DNA of 64,000 bases from Nannocystis pusilla (GTDB lineage Bacteria; Myxococcota_A; Polyangia; Nannocystales; Nannocystaceae). The notes below the pieces were generated by a model. It ran no database searches and was not told where the DNA came from. It worked only from the letters and a program-made list of their open reading frames with translations. The stretch is taken from contig NZ_JAIRAU010000044.1 in the NCBI RefSeq assembly GCF_020073745.1, positions 124,001 through 188,000 of the forward strand, given 5' to 3'. This document shows, piece after piece, positions 34,169-43,061 of this stretch. Within the stretch, counting starts at the first letter, position 1. Each line of letters begins with the position of its first letter. Both the position numbers and the translations under genes were made by a program.

Positions 34169-35614
34169 TCATGAGTGAGCTCGGCGGAGGTTGTCGAGGG
34201 CTCGCCACCAGACATGCTGGAAGGGAAAGACCGAGCTGAGGGAAACGCAGATGCGGCGGACCGAGGTCGTGACGATCGCACCGATCTTGAGCAGCCGCGT
34301 GCGGATCGTGGAGACCTGGGCGTGCGCGAGTTCGGTGCTGGCGAGGGCGATTCGGCGGAGCTCGTTCAGGATCATGTACGCGACCGAGGAGAGCCAGAGG
34401 CGCAGTTGATTGGCCCGCAGCGTGTGCGCGCTGGTGCGGTCGGCGAAGAGGCCGAGTTGCTGCTCCTTGATCCGGTTCTCCATGTCGCCGCGGGCGCAGT
34501 ACAGGTCCTCGTAGAGGCCGCGGGCGTCGTACTCGTCGCAGGACAGGTTGGTGGCGACGAAGCGCGGGTTCTCCTTGTCGGTCGTGTATTCGGCCTTGCC
34601 GATCACGCGACGTTCGCAGGACCAGGACCGGTTCGTCTCGTATCGGAAATCCTTGAAGACACGTGCGTTCTTGCCGGTGCGCTCGGCGATGGCGCGGGCC
34701 TCGTTCATGTCGTCGTCGATCTCCGCGATTAAGCGAGAGTTCTTCTGCAAGCCCAGGACGAAGAAGAGCCCGTTATCCTCGCACCAGCGCATGATGTCGT
34801 CCCGACAGAAGCCCGAGTCGCCGCGCACGATGATCCGCGCGCCTGGCCAGCGCGCGAGGATCTGCGCGACGATCCGTTCGAGTTCCTCGACCGCGTGGCT
34901 GGCCGGCTGCTCGTTGGCGGTGTTCAGCGCGGCACCGAGGAGGAAGTCGCCGCAGAAGACGTACAGCGGCAGGTAGCAGTAGCCGTCATAGAAGCCGTGA
35001 AAGAAGCGGCCCTCCTGCTGACCGTGCACCGGGTCGTCGGTCGCGTCGAGATCGAGGACGATCTCCGCCGGCGGTTCAGCGTGCGCGGCGAGGAAGGTAT
35101 CGACGAAGAGGCGCTGGATGGCGTGGTCGTCGTAACTGATCTTCTTGTAACGCTCGTCTCCCGCGACGCTCGGCGTCGCCAGCTCCAGGCGGTTCAGTGT
35201 GCTCTTGCCCGCCAGCGCGTGACCCCGGTCGCGCTCCCGCTTGCGCTGCTCGCCAGTCGGATCGGCCTTGCCGACCGCCAGCGCGAGCAAGGCGTCGTCG
35301 CGGAGTGTGTCGTGGTCGTTCAGATCCTCGTAGCCGCACAGCAGACCCAGCACGCGCTGCGCAAGCAGCTCCTCGACGGTGTGCTCGATGCGGCTCGGAT
35401 CGCGGTGGTCCCGGAAGCAGGACGCAAACCTTCGAAACACACCTGAACTCTTGGTCAGCTCGCGCAGCAGCAGCAGACCGCCGTCCGAGCTGACCCGTCC
35501 CGCGTCGAACGCCGCCTCGACACGGCGTCGACCGGCAGGTTGAAAATCGAACTCGGCGCGGATACACCTTGTCGCGTTCCGGCCGTACCACTTGGTGAGA
35601 GCATCTCGTTTCAC
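34169..35614 (-). CDS. IS1380-family DDE transposase
   Basis: 481 residues, full length for the family, from a GTG at 35614. The catalytic acids sit in LDLDATDDPVHGQQEG, IIVRGDSGFCRDD and ARGDMENRIKEQ, which are the family signatures. DGYCYLPLYVFCGDFLLGA and FFVLGLQKN are also typical. The frame is intact and the terminal repeats are perfect, so the element is probably still mobile. Composition is less GC-rich than the host genes. Confidence 0.95.
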   Translation of the reverse strand: MKRDALTKWYGRNATRCIRAEFDFQPAGRRRVEAAFDAGRVSSDGGLLLLRELTKSSGVFRRFASCFRDHRDPSRIEHTVEELLAQRVLGLLCGYEDLNDHDTLRDDALLALAVGKADPTGEQRKRERDRGHALAGKSTLNRLELATPSVAGDERYKKISYDDHAIQRLFVDTFLAAHAEPPAEIVLDLDATDDPVHGQQEGRFFHGFYDGYCYLPLYVFCGDFLLGAALNTANEQPASHAVEELERIVAQILARWPGARIIVRGDSGFCRDDIMRWCEDNGLFFVLGLQKNSRLIAEIDDDMNEARAIAERTGKNARVFKDFRYETNRSWSCERRVIGKAEYTTDKENPRFVATNLSCDEYDARGLYEDLYCARGDMENRIKEQQLGLFADRTSAHTLRANQLRLWLSSVAYMILNELRRIALASTELAHAQVSTIRTRLLKIGAIVTTSVRRICVSLSSVFPFQHVWWRALDNLRRAHS

Positions 35615-35653
35615 ACCCGCTCTAACTCGGGAAGTACGGCCGGAATTCCTATC

Positions 35654-35675
35654 CGTGGTGAGAAATCCGGGCTAG
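35654..35675. repeat. Right terminal inverted repeat of the IS1380 element
   Basis: Reverse complement of 33925-33946 without mismatch. Beyond it the plus-strand sequence is open in a frame that could continue the interrupted glycine-zipper gene (REATPRSAGHAPAAPRL) to a TGA at 35753. Confidence 0.85.
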
Positions 35676-35945
35676 CGAGGGAAGCGACGCCCCGGTCCGC
35701 TGGACATGCGCCAGCGGCTCCTCGTCTCACCCAATTCTTCGCCGTCTGTCGCTGACACGGCTGGATGCGGACGAGCTGACGCCATTTGGTGGTCGAGCCC
35801 GCAGCCGACCGCCTACACGCATGACTCGGGTCCTTCGCCGCATGTCTCCTCGCCATGCCCGACGCGCCCTGGAGCGCCCCGACTCCGCCGCTCCTCGTGG
35901 AGCGGCGGAGGTTCCATTGACTCTCACCCGCTCACGAGCTCAACG

Positions 35946-38084
35946 ATGCCTCGCCCGACGACCCCGAATACCACCACCACCCCATTGTCCCCTCCGCGCC
36001 GGCGCCTGCTGGTGGCCGCCCGGCACGCCCATGACGCCGCAGCCCGCGGTCTGAAGCCGTTGTCCGCCCAACAACTCGATAATGCAGTGAACGGCATCCT
36101 CGGCCTCCCTGGCGTCACTCACGTGCGTGTGCTGCGACCCGGCGAGCGCCGGCTGCGCGCATTCGACGCGAACGGATTCGACGGCGCCGCCGCGTCCGTA
36201 CACGTGATCGAGGCGAACGAGGACACCGCGTCACGGCTCAAACTACAGGCGTCGGTGTCTGACTCGCTGCTCGTCGAGGAGGATGCCGCGCTGCGGTACG
36301 GCGCCGCAAGGCTCACTTTCCCCGCGGCGGTCTCGCCCGCCGATGCCGTGACGGCCGTCAACTTCCGCTTTCGCGTGCTCGGATCGGACGACAGCCCTGT
36401 CTCCGGCGCGCAAGTGAACTTGCGGCTCGACTGCGTGAACCTGTCCGCCGTCACCGACGCGGCCGGGATCGCCGAGATCGCCGGCTACGTCGTGCCCGGC
36501 AGCACCGTCCAGTACCTGCAGATCCTGCCGCAGTACGGTTATTGGGACCTGTACGCGGAGAACCCCTCCCTACGCACGGACGCTGCCAACGAAGTGCGCC
36601 TGGCCTCGCTCGCGGCGGCCTTCCCCGGGTTCCCGCAGGGGTTCCGGCACGGGTGGGGCCAGAAGATGATGGGGCTCGACCAGCTCACGAAAGCACTGTC
36701 GGGGCGCGGCGTCCGGATCGCCGTCGTCGACTCAGGCGCCGACCGACGGCATCCCCAGCTCGGCCACCTCCGCACCGGGCTGGACTTCACGGATCATGCG
36801 ACTGCCGACTCCTGGGCGACGGACGACATCGGGCACGGCACGCACTGCGCGGGGATCATCGGCGCCGCCGGCCAGTCGGGCCTGGTCGGGTTCGCGCCCG
36901 AGGCCGAGATCCACGTCCTGAAGATCTTCCCCGACGGCCGTGTCAGCGGATTGCTGGACGCCCTCGAGTACTGCATCGAGGAAGGCATCGACCTCGTGAA
37001 CCTGAGCCTCGGCACCGACGCGGTCTCGGAGCTCGTCGAGAGTCGGCTGGCAGAGTGCGTCGCGCACGGAGTCGCGTGCGTGGTCGCGGCGGGCAACTCC
37101 GGCGGGCCGGTGCAGTTCCCGGCCCGCTCGCGCCACGTCCTCGCGGTTGCGGCCGTCGGCGCGGCCTCGCAGGTGCAGCCCTGGAGCTGGGACGTCTCGC
37201 AGTACACGCCGCAGCTCGCCGCCGCCGACGGGGTCTTCAGTCCCCTGTTCAGTTGCTATGGGAGGGAAGTGGCGGTGGCTGCGCCCGGCGTCGGCATCGT
37301 CTCGACGTATCCGGGCGGGAGCTACAAGCCCGAATCGGGCACGTCGATGGCCGCCCCGCACGTGACGGGTCTCGCGGCCCTGCTGCTCGCCCACCACACC
37401 GACCTGCGGACGGGCTCCGCGGCGCAGCGGGGTCCGGCGCGGGTGCAGCAGCTCTTCACCCTGGTGCGTGACGCCGCGCGGAACTATCCATTCGGAGCCG
37501 AGCGCGTCGGGGCCGGCGTGCCGACCCTCGATGGGCTCGAGGAGAAACTCGATGCGGCCCCGGCAGCCCGTGCGACCGAGGCGCCAGCGCTGGCGACAGC
37601 CAGCGCCGGGCCCCGGGCCCCGGGGAGGGATGCGACGGCATTCCTCCACACGCTGGCCGCTTCGCACGCCTCCACCCCGGCCGGACAACTCGCGGCCCGT
37701 TTTCGAGCCCTCCGAGCCTCGCCGCTGCACGTGCGCACGACCTCCAGGACCGCGGCCGATGACGACGCTTCGACCGGCCCGTGCCCCTCGCCGCCCGCTC
37801 CGAGGTCCGAGGCGCGCCCCGTCGCGGCCGGCACGCCGGCGTCGCCGGAGGCTGCTGCGCTCTCCCGTGCGAACGGCGCCGGCGACGAACCGACGGAGCT
37901 CCCCTCAGGGAGCCCACCCTCGACGGTCACCGACATCAGGGGGTTGTCGCCGGCCCAGGAAGCCGACGTCCGACGAATCGTCGACGAAGCGATCGCATCG
38001 GCCCTCGAGCGCGACCGCGAAGCTCCCGTGCAGCGACATCACGCCGTCACGCGGTGCGATGGGCATCACGAGAGCGTCTCGTGA
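35946..38084 (+). CDS. S8 family (subtilisin-like) serine peptidase
   Basis: 712 residues from the ATG at 35946; an earlier ATG at 35706 would lie in poorly coding DNA next to the IS. Residues about 35-220 form a prodomain-like and carboxypeptidase-regulatory-like beta domain (SPVSGAQVNLRLDCVNLSAV). The catalytic triad is Asp262 (VVDSGADRRHP), His297 (GHGTHCAGI) and Ser467 (GTSMAAPHVTG), with oxyanion Asn384 (AAGNSGG). The last 180 residues are Pro/Ala-rich and end in a helix (EADVRRIVDEAIASALERD). There is no Sec signal, so export would need another route or the enzyme acts inside. It may process the neighbouring glycine-zipper or small protein; that is inferred from position only. Confidence 0.9.
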   Translation: MPRPTTPNTTTTPLSPPRRRLLVAARHAHDAAARGLKPLSAQQLDNAVNGILGLPGVTHVRVLRPGERRLRAFDANGFDGAAASVHVIEANEDTASRLKLQASVSDSLLVEEDAALRYGAARLTFPAAVSPADAVTAVNFRFRVLGSDDSPVSGAQVNLRLDCVNLSAVTDAAGIAEIAGYVVPGSTVQYLQILPQYGYWDLYAENPSLRTDAANEVRLASLAAAFPGFPQGFRHGWGQKMMGLDQLTKALSGRGVRIAVVDSGADRRHPQLGHLRTGLDFTDHATADSWATDDIGHGTHCAGIIGAAGQSGLVGFAPEAEIHVLKIFPDGRVSGLLDALEYCIEEGIDLVNLSLGTDAVSELVESRLAECVAHGVACVVAAGNSGGPVQFPARSRHVLAVAAVGAASQVQPWSWDVSQYTPQLAAADGVFSPLFSCYGREVAVAAPGVGIVSTYPGGSYKPESGTSMAAPHVTGLAALLLAHHTDLRTGSAAQRGPARVQQLFTLVRDAARNYPFGAERVGAGVPTLDGLEEKLDAAPAARATEAPALATASAGPRAPGRDATAFLHTLAASHASTPAGQLAARFRALRASPLHVRTTSRTAADDDASTGPCPSPPAPRSEARPVAAGTPASPEAAALSRANGAGDEPTELPSGSPPSTVTDIRGLSPAQEADVRRIVDEAIASALERDREAPVQRHHAVTRCDGHHESVS

Positions 38085-38162
38085 TCGACAGCACCGTTGG
38101 GCGACAATTCACGGGTTTCGCCCCCGTTCCGACCCTCTCACAGTGCGACTCGAGGATCAGAC

Positions 38163-38438
38163 ATGCCCATCACCCACATTCCAAGCCAGACCGAGATGAA
38201 CTTCGCCGCTTCCACGCTCCGGGATTTCAGCATCAGAATTCAGCGGCTCAACCCGTTCGGGGCCGCGAGCTTCGTGGTGTACGAGACCAACAACCCCGGG
38301 AGAACTCTCGCTGCAGGGACGTGCCCGGCTCTCTCCGCAGCCCCGAATTTTGTCGAAGTCATGATTCGCCAAAATGTCGCGTTCACGGTGCAATCGCTCG
38401 ACGGCGAGCTCGCGGTGGAGGAACCGGGCAATAGGTAG
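38163..38438 (+). CDS. Small beta-rich hypothetical protein next to the subtilase
   Basis: 91 residues from the ATG at 38163, with GAGG eight bases upstream; it starts 78 bases behind the subtilase stop on the same strand and is likely co-transcribed. The sequence shows short beta strands (FSIRIQRLNPFGAASFVVYE, FVEVMIRQNVAFTVQSLDGE) and two cysteine-free halves apart from one Cys. No signal peptide, no recognised family. It could be a substrate, inhibitor or partner of the subtilase. An alternative start at 38097 has no ribosome site. Confidence 0.6.
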   Translation: MPITHIPSQTEMNFAASTLRDFSIRIQRLNPFGAASFVVYETNNPGRTLAAGTCPALSAAPNFVEVMIRQNVAFTVQSLDGELAVEEPGNR

Positions 38439-38527
38439 CAAGGGAGCCTCGGCGACGGTCGCCGACCGCGAGGTCGACGACCGTCCGTGGGCGCGCGAAT
38501 GCGGGCTCGGGCCCGGCGAGACGCGGA

Positions 38528-40987
38528 TCAGTTGGCGGCGCCGGGCGTGGGGGTGGGGACCTGCTTCCAGTCGGCCATCAGGCTGTTGGTGTCGACGCCG
38601 TTGGGGATGCGGGCGAGCGAGCCGTTGAACGGGCTCGTCTCGACGAGGTTGTGGGCCGGGCCCTCGAGCAGGCTGAAGGAGCCATAGTCGGGGTTGTTGG
38701 CGAGCATGGTCGTTCCGCCGTACGAGACGGCGTCGATGAGCTGCTGGGTCGGCTTGTACACCAGGGCCACGCCGTCGGGGTTGCCGTTCTGGATGTTGTT
38801 GCTGGCCATGGTGAACTCGACCTTGAGCGCGCCTGCGGCCGGCTCGAGGGCCGGAGGGGCGAGCACGAGGTACTGGCCGGCGGCGAGCGTGGGGTGCACG
38901 GTGCCGAGGTCGATGTCGTCGCCGTATTTGACGCTGCCGTTCCCGTTGACGAGCACGACGTGGTGGCCGGCGAGGCTGACCGGGCCGCTCGAGACGTTCA
39001 AGATCTCGATGAACTCGGCCGGATCGGGGTTGGTCGATTGATCGTAGTCGACCTCGTTGATCACCAGGCACTGCGTGGGGCAGGAGCCGCCGCAGTCGAC
39101 GCCGAGCTCGTCGCCGTCCTGCATGCCGTTGCCGCACTGGCCGGCGGTGCAGGCGTTGGTGCAGGCGTCGTTGTCGTCGTCGTTGCCGTCGTCGCAGTCC
39201 TCGTGGCCGGCCCAGACGAAGCCGTCGCCGCAGGTGGCGAGCTTGCACAGGTCGGTGCAGTCGTCGGTGGAGCCGTTCTTGCCGTCGTCGCAGTCCTCGA
39301 CGCCCTGCTGGACGAAGGTGTCGCCGCAGGTGGCGTCCTTGCACTCGAGCACGCAGGCGTCGGTGTCGTTCTGGTTGCCGTCGTCGCACTCCTCGGCCAG
39401 CTCGTTGACGAAGCCGTCGTGGCAGACGTTGGGCTCGCAGGTGTCGAGGCAGGCGTCGCTGTTCGACAGGTTGCCGTCGTCGCAGGTCTCGCCCATCTGC
39501 TGGAAGCTGTCGCCGCAGGCGGGCAGGGTGCAGGCGAGGGTGCATTCGCCGGTGTTGTCGTTGTCCTCGCCGAGGTCGCACTCCTCGGCGGGCTGCTTGA
39601 TGCCGTCGCCGCAGGTGGCGGGCTTGCAGGCGCTGGTGCACACGTCCTCGTCGGCGTTGCCGTCGTCGCAGCCCTCGCCGGGGCCCTGGTCGCCGTCGCC
39701 GCAGACGTTGGTGATGCAGCCGGCGCGGCAGGCCTTGCCGGGGCCGTTGTTGGGGCCGTCGTCGCACTGCTCGACGCCGGCCTGGATCAGGCCGTCGCCG
39801 CAGCTGGCGATCTGACAGTCGAGGGTGCAGGCGCCGGTGTTGCTGTTGTCGGGGCCCGCGTCGCAGGTCTCGCCTTCGCTCTCCTGGACGAAGCCGTCGC
39901 CGCAGCTGGGGGCGAGGCAGAGGTCGGTGCAGCCGTCGTCGGGGTCGCCGTCCATGCCGTCGTCGCAGTCCTCGCCCGGGTCGACGATGCCGTTGCCGCA
40001 CTCCTCGAGCTTGCAGGTCGGTGAGCAGCCGTCGCCGGGCTCGAGGTCGCCCTCGTCGCAGGCCTCGCCGGGGCCCTGGTCGCCGTCGCCGCAGACGTTG
40101 ACGGTGCAGTCGGCCTTGCAGGTCTTGCCGGGGCCGTTGTCGGGGCCGCTGTCACATTCCTCGCTGCCGTCGCCGGTGTTGAAGACGTGGTTGTCGCCGC
40201 AGGTGGCGGGCTTGCACTCGCTGGTGCAGGCGGCGTTGTCGGAGTTCTCGACGCCGTCGTCGCACTCCTCGCCGGCGCCGGGCTGGAGGTGGCCGTCGCT
40301 GCAGGTGGCGAGGGTGCAGGCCTCGGTGCACTCGTCGGTGCTGTCCATGTTGCCGTCGTCGCACTCCTCGTCGGCGGCGACGATGCCGTCGCCGCACGAG
40401 GCGAGCGCGCACATGTTGGTGCAGGCGTCGTCGTCGGTCTGGTTGCCGTCGTCGCAGCCCTCGCCCGGGCCGACCTTGCCGTCGCCGCAGACGTTGTTGA
40501 GGCAGCCGGGGACGCAGCTGTTGTTGTCGGCGTTGTCGGCCCCGTCGTCGCACTCCTCGCCCGGGCCCTGGTCGCCGTCGCCGCAGACGTTGAGGACGCA
40601 GGCGGCGTTGCAGCTGTTGCCCGGGCCGTTGTCGGCCCCGTCGTCGCACTCCTCGCCGGCGTCCATGGTGCCGTCGCCACATACGCCCTCACCGCCGGTG
40701 GTGGTGGTGGTGTCGGTGTCGGTCGTGTCCGTCGCGGTGGTGGTCGTGGTGGTGGTCTCGGTGTCGCCGGTGGTGACCGTGGTCGTCGGCGGCGACGTCG
40801 AGGTCGGCGGCTCGGCGGTGGTCGTCTCGGTCCCGCCGGTGGTGTCGGTGGTGGTGCCGGTGTCGGTCGTCGTCGCCGGCGTGTCCGGACAGCCCGTCAA
40901 CCACAAGCAGCCGGCCAGACCGAGCGTCCAGCGCCGCGGCGTCGAATGTCGAGAAACGTCATGACCTATGATTGGAATGATGCGCAT
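38528..40987 (-). CDS. DUF4215 Cys-rich repeat lipoprotein with lamin-tail domain
   Basis: 819 residues from the ATG at 40987. The signal peptide ends in LTGC; a Thr-rich linker of about 70 residues follows. Then come sixteen DUF4215-type repeats of 30-35 residues (CGDGxxxxGEECDDG...C...C) and half of a seventeenth (CGNGMQDGDELGVDCGG). The C-terminal 170 residues match a lamin-tail (LTD) domain: VINEVDYDQSTNPDPAEFIE, VSLAGHHVVLV, QYLVLAPPA. Such proteins form long disulfide-rich, probably calcium-binding stalks on myxobacterial surfaces. The LTD at the far end could be the binding head. Repeat number may vary. Confidence 0.88.
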   Translation of the reverse strand: MRIIPIIGHDVSRHSTPRRWTLGLAGCLWLTGCPDTPATTTDTGTTTDTTGGTETTTAEPPTSTSPPTTTVTTGDTETTTTTTTATDTTDTDTTTTTGGEGVCGDGTMDAGEECDDGADNGPGNSCNAACVLNVCGDGDQGPGEECDDGADNADNNSCVPGCLNNVCGDGKVGPGEGCDDGNQTDDDACTNMCALASCGDGIVAADEECDDGNMDSTDECTEACTLATCSDGHLQPGAGEECDDGVENSDNAACTSECKPATCGDNHVFNTGDGSEECDSGPDNGPGKTCKADCTVNVCGDGDQGPGEACDEGDLEPGDGCSPTCKLEECGNGIVDPGEDCDDGMDGDPDDGCTDLCLAPSCGDGFVQESEGETCDAGPDNSNTGACTLDCQIASCGDGLIQAGVEQCDDGPNNGPGKACRAGCITNVCGDGDQGPGEGCDDGNADEDVCTSACKPATCGDGIKQPAEECDLGEDNDNTGECTLACTLPACGDSFQQMGETCDDGNLSNSDACLDTCEPNVCHDGFVNELAEECDDGNQNDTDACVLECKDATCGDTFVQQGVEDCDDGKNGSTDDCTDLCKLATCGDGFVWAGHEDCDDGNDDDNDACTNACTAGQCGNGMQDGDELGVDCGGSCPTQCLVINEVDYDQSTNPDPAEFIEILNVSSGPVSLAGHHVVLVNGNGSVKYGDDIDLGTVHPTLAAGQYLVLAPPALEPAAGALKVEFTMASNNIQNGNPDGVALVYKPTQQLIDAVSYGGTTMLANNPDYGSFSLLEGPAHNLVETSPFNGSLARIPNGVDTNSLMADWKQVPTPTPGAAN

Positions 40988-41791
40988 CAATTGGCCTCGG
41001 ATGGCGCGCACGCTACCACAAGCCCCCTGCACCGCCGCGCCGCGTTCGACGTGAGCGGAGGCCGAAGGCCGCGGCGGGTGCCGCCGCACCCAGGCGGGTG
41101 ACGACACCGTCGCGACGCGTTCGCGAGTGTGCAGCCGACCGCGCTGCGCCCGGGCCCGGGCCCTGGACGGCGGCAGATGACGGAGCTGTCATGCGCGGCG
41201 AGGACGGGCGTGGCTGCAGATGCGGCAAAAATTCGGCCGGCGAAGATTCAGGCCGGTGGAGATCCCGGCCGGAACGGCGGCGGGGGTCGGACGCCGAGGG
41301 CCGCGAGGTCGCCCGGAAGGAGCGCGGGGGCCCGCGAGCGCCCGCCGAATCATCGGAGCCGGGCATTCATTACAGCAACCAGCCGTAGCTGCCGGGTTGC
41401 CCGACCTCGGCCCGCAGATCGCGAGTCCCATCGCGCGAGGTCCGGCTGCTGTTCACGCGCTACATGTTCTCCGGGACATGTGCGAAAGAGAATGAACATT
41501 GTCGGTCGGGGCGACCGATCGCCGGCTCGCAGGCGCGGGGCTCGGTCGGCGCGGCGAGGACTGGCGCGAGGGGCGAAGGAGCCGCGTGACGGCCGTGGAG
41601 CGCCGGCGCGCGACGGCGGGGGCGCGCGGCGACGGTACCGCCCGCGCCGGCCCCGCGTGAGGCGAGCAGGGTCGGGCAGGCGTCAAGTCTGCGCCGATCC
41701 AGCGCGTCGCCACCGGTGTTCGGCGGGCCCGGCGAGGACGGGCGGGGGTTGTGGGGTTACGGTCGATGGACCAGCGAGCAGGAGGAGGCCG
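40988..41791. other. 804-base intergenic region, no supported gene
   Basis: Several long open frames exist only because the DNA is so GC-rich; none has a family match or a good ribosome site until the GGAGGAGG at 41781 that serves the next gene. One hairpin element lies at 41464-41479. An AT-richer spot follows it (GAAAGAGAATGAACATTG). Otherwise I see nothing. Confidence 0.5.
41464..41479. repeat. Dispersed 16-nt hairpin element
   Basis: ATGTTC-TCCG-GGACAT. It shares its right flank with the copy at 60476 (GGGACAyGTGCGAAA, y = T or C), so these two copies are related over a longer stretch than the hairpin. Confidence 0.5.
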
Positions 41792-42289
41792 ATGGATCCG
41801 AGTGATCACAAAGAGAGCATGTCGCACCTGGCGGCGCAGACGGTGGTCCTCGCGGTGGTCGAGCGCGCGCGCGAGCTCGGCGTGCGCCAGGCGGTGGCGG
41901 TCCTCGACGCGAATGGCCTGCTCATGGCGTTCTGTCGCATGGAGGGCGCGCCGCTGATCAGCCGGGAGATGGCGCAGAACAAGGCGCTCACCGCATTGTT
42001 CGGACCGTCGGCGCGCGACCCGTTCGCGCGCGGCGGCGGCGATCCGGCGCTGCTGGCGAGCCCGTCGCAGCGGCCGCGGATCACGCCGATCGGCGGCGGC
42101 TTGCCGGTCGTGGCCGGCGACGAGCGGATCGGGGCGATCGGGGTCAGCGGCGGGACGCTCGAGCAGGACATGGCGTGCGCGCAGGCGGGGCTGGCGGCGC
42201 TGCGCGAGGGCGGCTTCCTCGGCGATTCAGCGGGCGACGAAGGCGGCGAGCTCGGCGAGCGTCGGGCCGGTGGCGTCCGCGGCCGCTGA
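41792..42289 (+). CDS. GlcG/HbpS-family protein (DUF336)
   Basis: 165 residues. The ATG has a strong GGAGGAGG six to seven bases upstream. The sequence follows the GlcG/HbpS pattern: a first helix (AQTVVLAVVERARELGVRQA), the strand AVLDANGLLMAFCRMEGAP, the helix SREMAQNKALTA, the long PITPIGGGLPV-like segment (ITPIGGGLPVVAGDERIGAI) and GVSGGTLEQDMACAQAGLAAL. Members bind haem or small ligands or are parts of glycolate and diol pathways; no exact role here. The last 63 bases overlap the convergent dehalogenase-like gene tail to tail. Confidence 0.85.
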   Translation: MDPSDHKESMSHLAAQTVVLAVVERARELGVRQAVAVLDANGLLMAFCRMEGAPLISREMAQNKALTALFGPSARDPFARGGGDPALLASPSQRPRITPIGGGLPVVAGDERIGAIGVSGGTLEQDMACAQAGLAALREGGFLGDSAGDEGGELGERRAGGVRGR

Positions 42290-43003
42290 CAGGGCCTCGG
42301 GCGCGACGCCGAGGCGGTTGAGCCAGAAGGTCGGAAAGCCGTACCAGGCGGCCCCGGCGGCGTCCCAGCCGCCGAAGGCGGCGAATACGATCTGCTCGCG
42401 CGGGAGGCCGAGGACGGCGGGACCGAGAGCGTAAGCCCGCGGGCTCGGCTTGAAGGTGCGCGCGCGGTCGGTGCTGATCTCGGCGTCGAACAGCCCGGCG
42501 AGCCCGGCGTGGGCGAGCAGGCGCGAGAGCATGCCCGGCGAATAATTGGCGAGCGGGGCGAGGCGCAGGCCGGCCCGCCGCCAGGCCTCGAGGGCGGGGC
42601 GGGTGTCGGGCCACGGGGTGAGCTCGGAGCAGGCGGCGACGAGCCGGCGGCGATCGACCGCGGACAGCGAGAGGCCGCGCGCGCCCGCGGCGTAATCGAG
42701 GGCCTCGCCGGTGACGACCTCGAAGTCGCGGTACTGCCCGGCCGTGGCGCGGAGCCATGCATATTCGAACTGGCGGACCCGCCAATCGCGGCACAGCTCC
42801 GCGGCCTGTCCGGGGGCGACGGCCTCGGCGACGCGCTCGACGCCGCGCGGGTCGAACAGGGTGAACAGGTCGAAGCAGATGCCGCGGATCTCGACGTTCT
42901 CGCGCGCGGGCGGCTGCGAGGCCGTCGGCGTGGATTTCGGCCGGCACGCGCCGAGCAGGCCGCCGGCGCCGGCGACCAGGCGGAGGAATTGGCGGCGAGA
43001 CAT
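42227..43003 (-). CDS. Exported haloacid-dehalogenase-type II-like HAD protein
   Basis: 258 residues. The N-terminus has a twin-arginine motif (SRRQFLR), a hydrophobic stretch and a lipobox (LLGAC), so it is likely a Tat-exported lipoprotein, unusual for this normally cytoplasmic family. The HAD body matches type II haloacid dehalogenases: LANYSPGML (motif II), KPSPRAYAL with the catalytic Lys, and GGWDAAGAAWYGFPTFWLNR (motif III). The first motif reads CFDLFTLFD; compared with FDAYGTLFD it is one residue shorter and lacks the Gly, so activity is uncertain. Divergent from a LysR gene 94 bases away, with a palindrome between them. Confidence 0.8.
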   Translation of the reverse strand: MSRRQFLRLVAGAGGLLGACRPKSTPTASQPPARENVEIRGICFDLFTLFDPRGVERVAEAVAPGQAAELCRDWRVRQFEYAWLRATAGQYRDFEVVTGEALDYAAGARGLSLSAVDRRRLVAACSELTPWPDTRPALEAWRRAGLRLAPLANYSPGMLSRLLAHAGLAGLFDAEISTDRARTFKPSPRAYALGPAVLGLPREQIVFAAFGGWDAAGAAWYGFPTFWLNRLGVAPEALSAAADATGPTLAELAAFVAR

Positions 43004-43061
43004 GGCGTCGAGGATGATGGATCGCGACGCGGCGGTCGATTGGCGAACGGCGCACCGGGGG

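Larger units (their letters stand above)
33925..35675 (-). mobile_element. IS1380-family insertion sequence
   Basis: About 1751 bp bounded by perfect 22-bp inverted repeats (33925-33946 and 35654-35675; outer part CTAGCCCGGATTTCTCACC). It carries one transposase gene on the minus strand. No clear target duplication is visible: the flanks read GGGC and CGAG, so the site may have changed since insertion or the true ends differ by a few bases. It sits between the glycine-zipper gene and the subtilase gene and splits what looks like one island. Confidence 0.88.
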
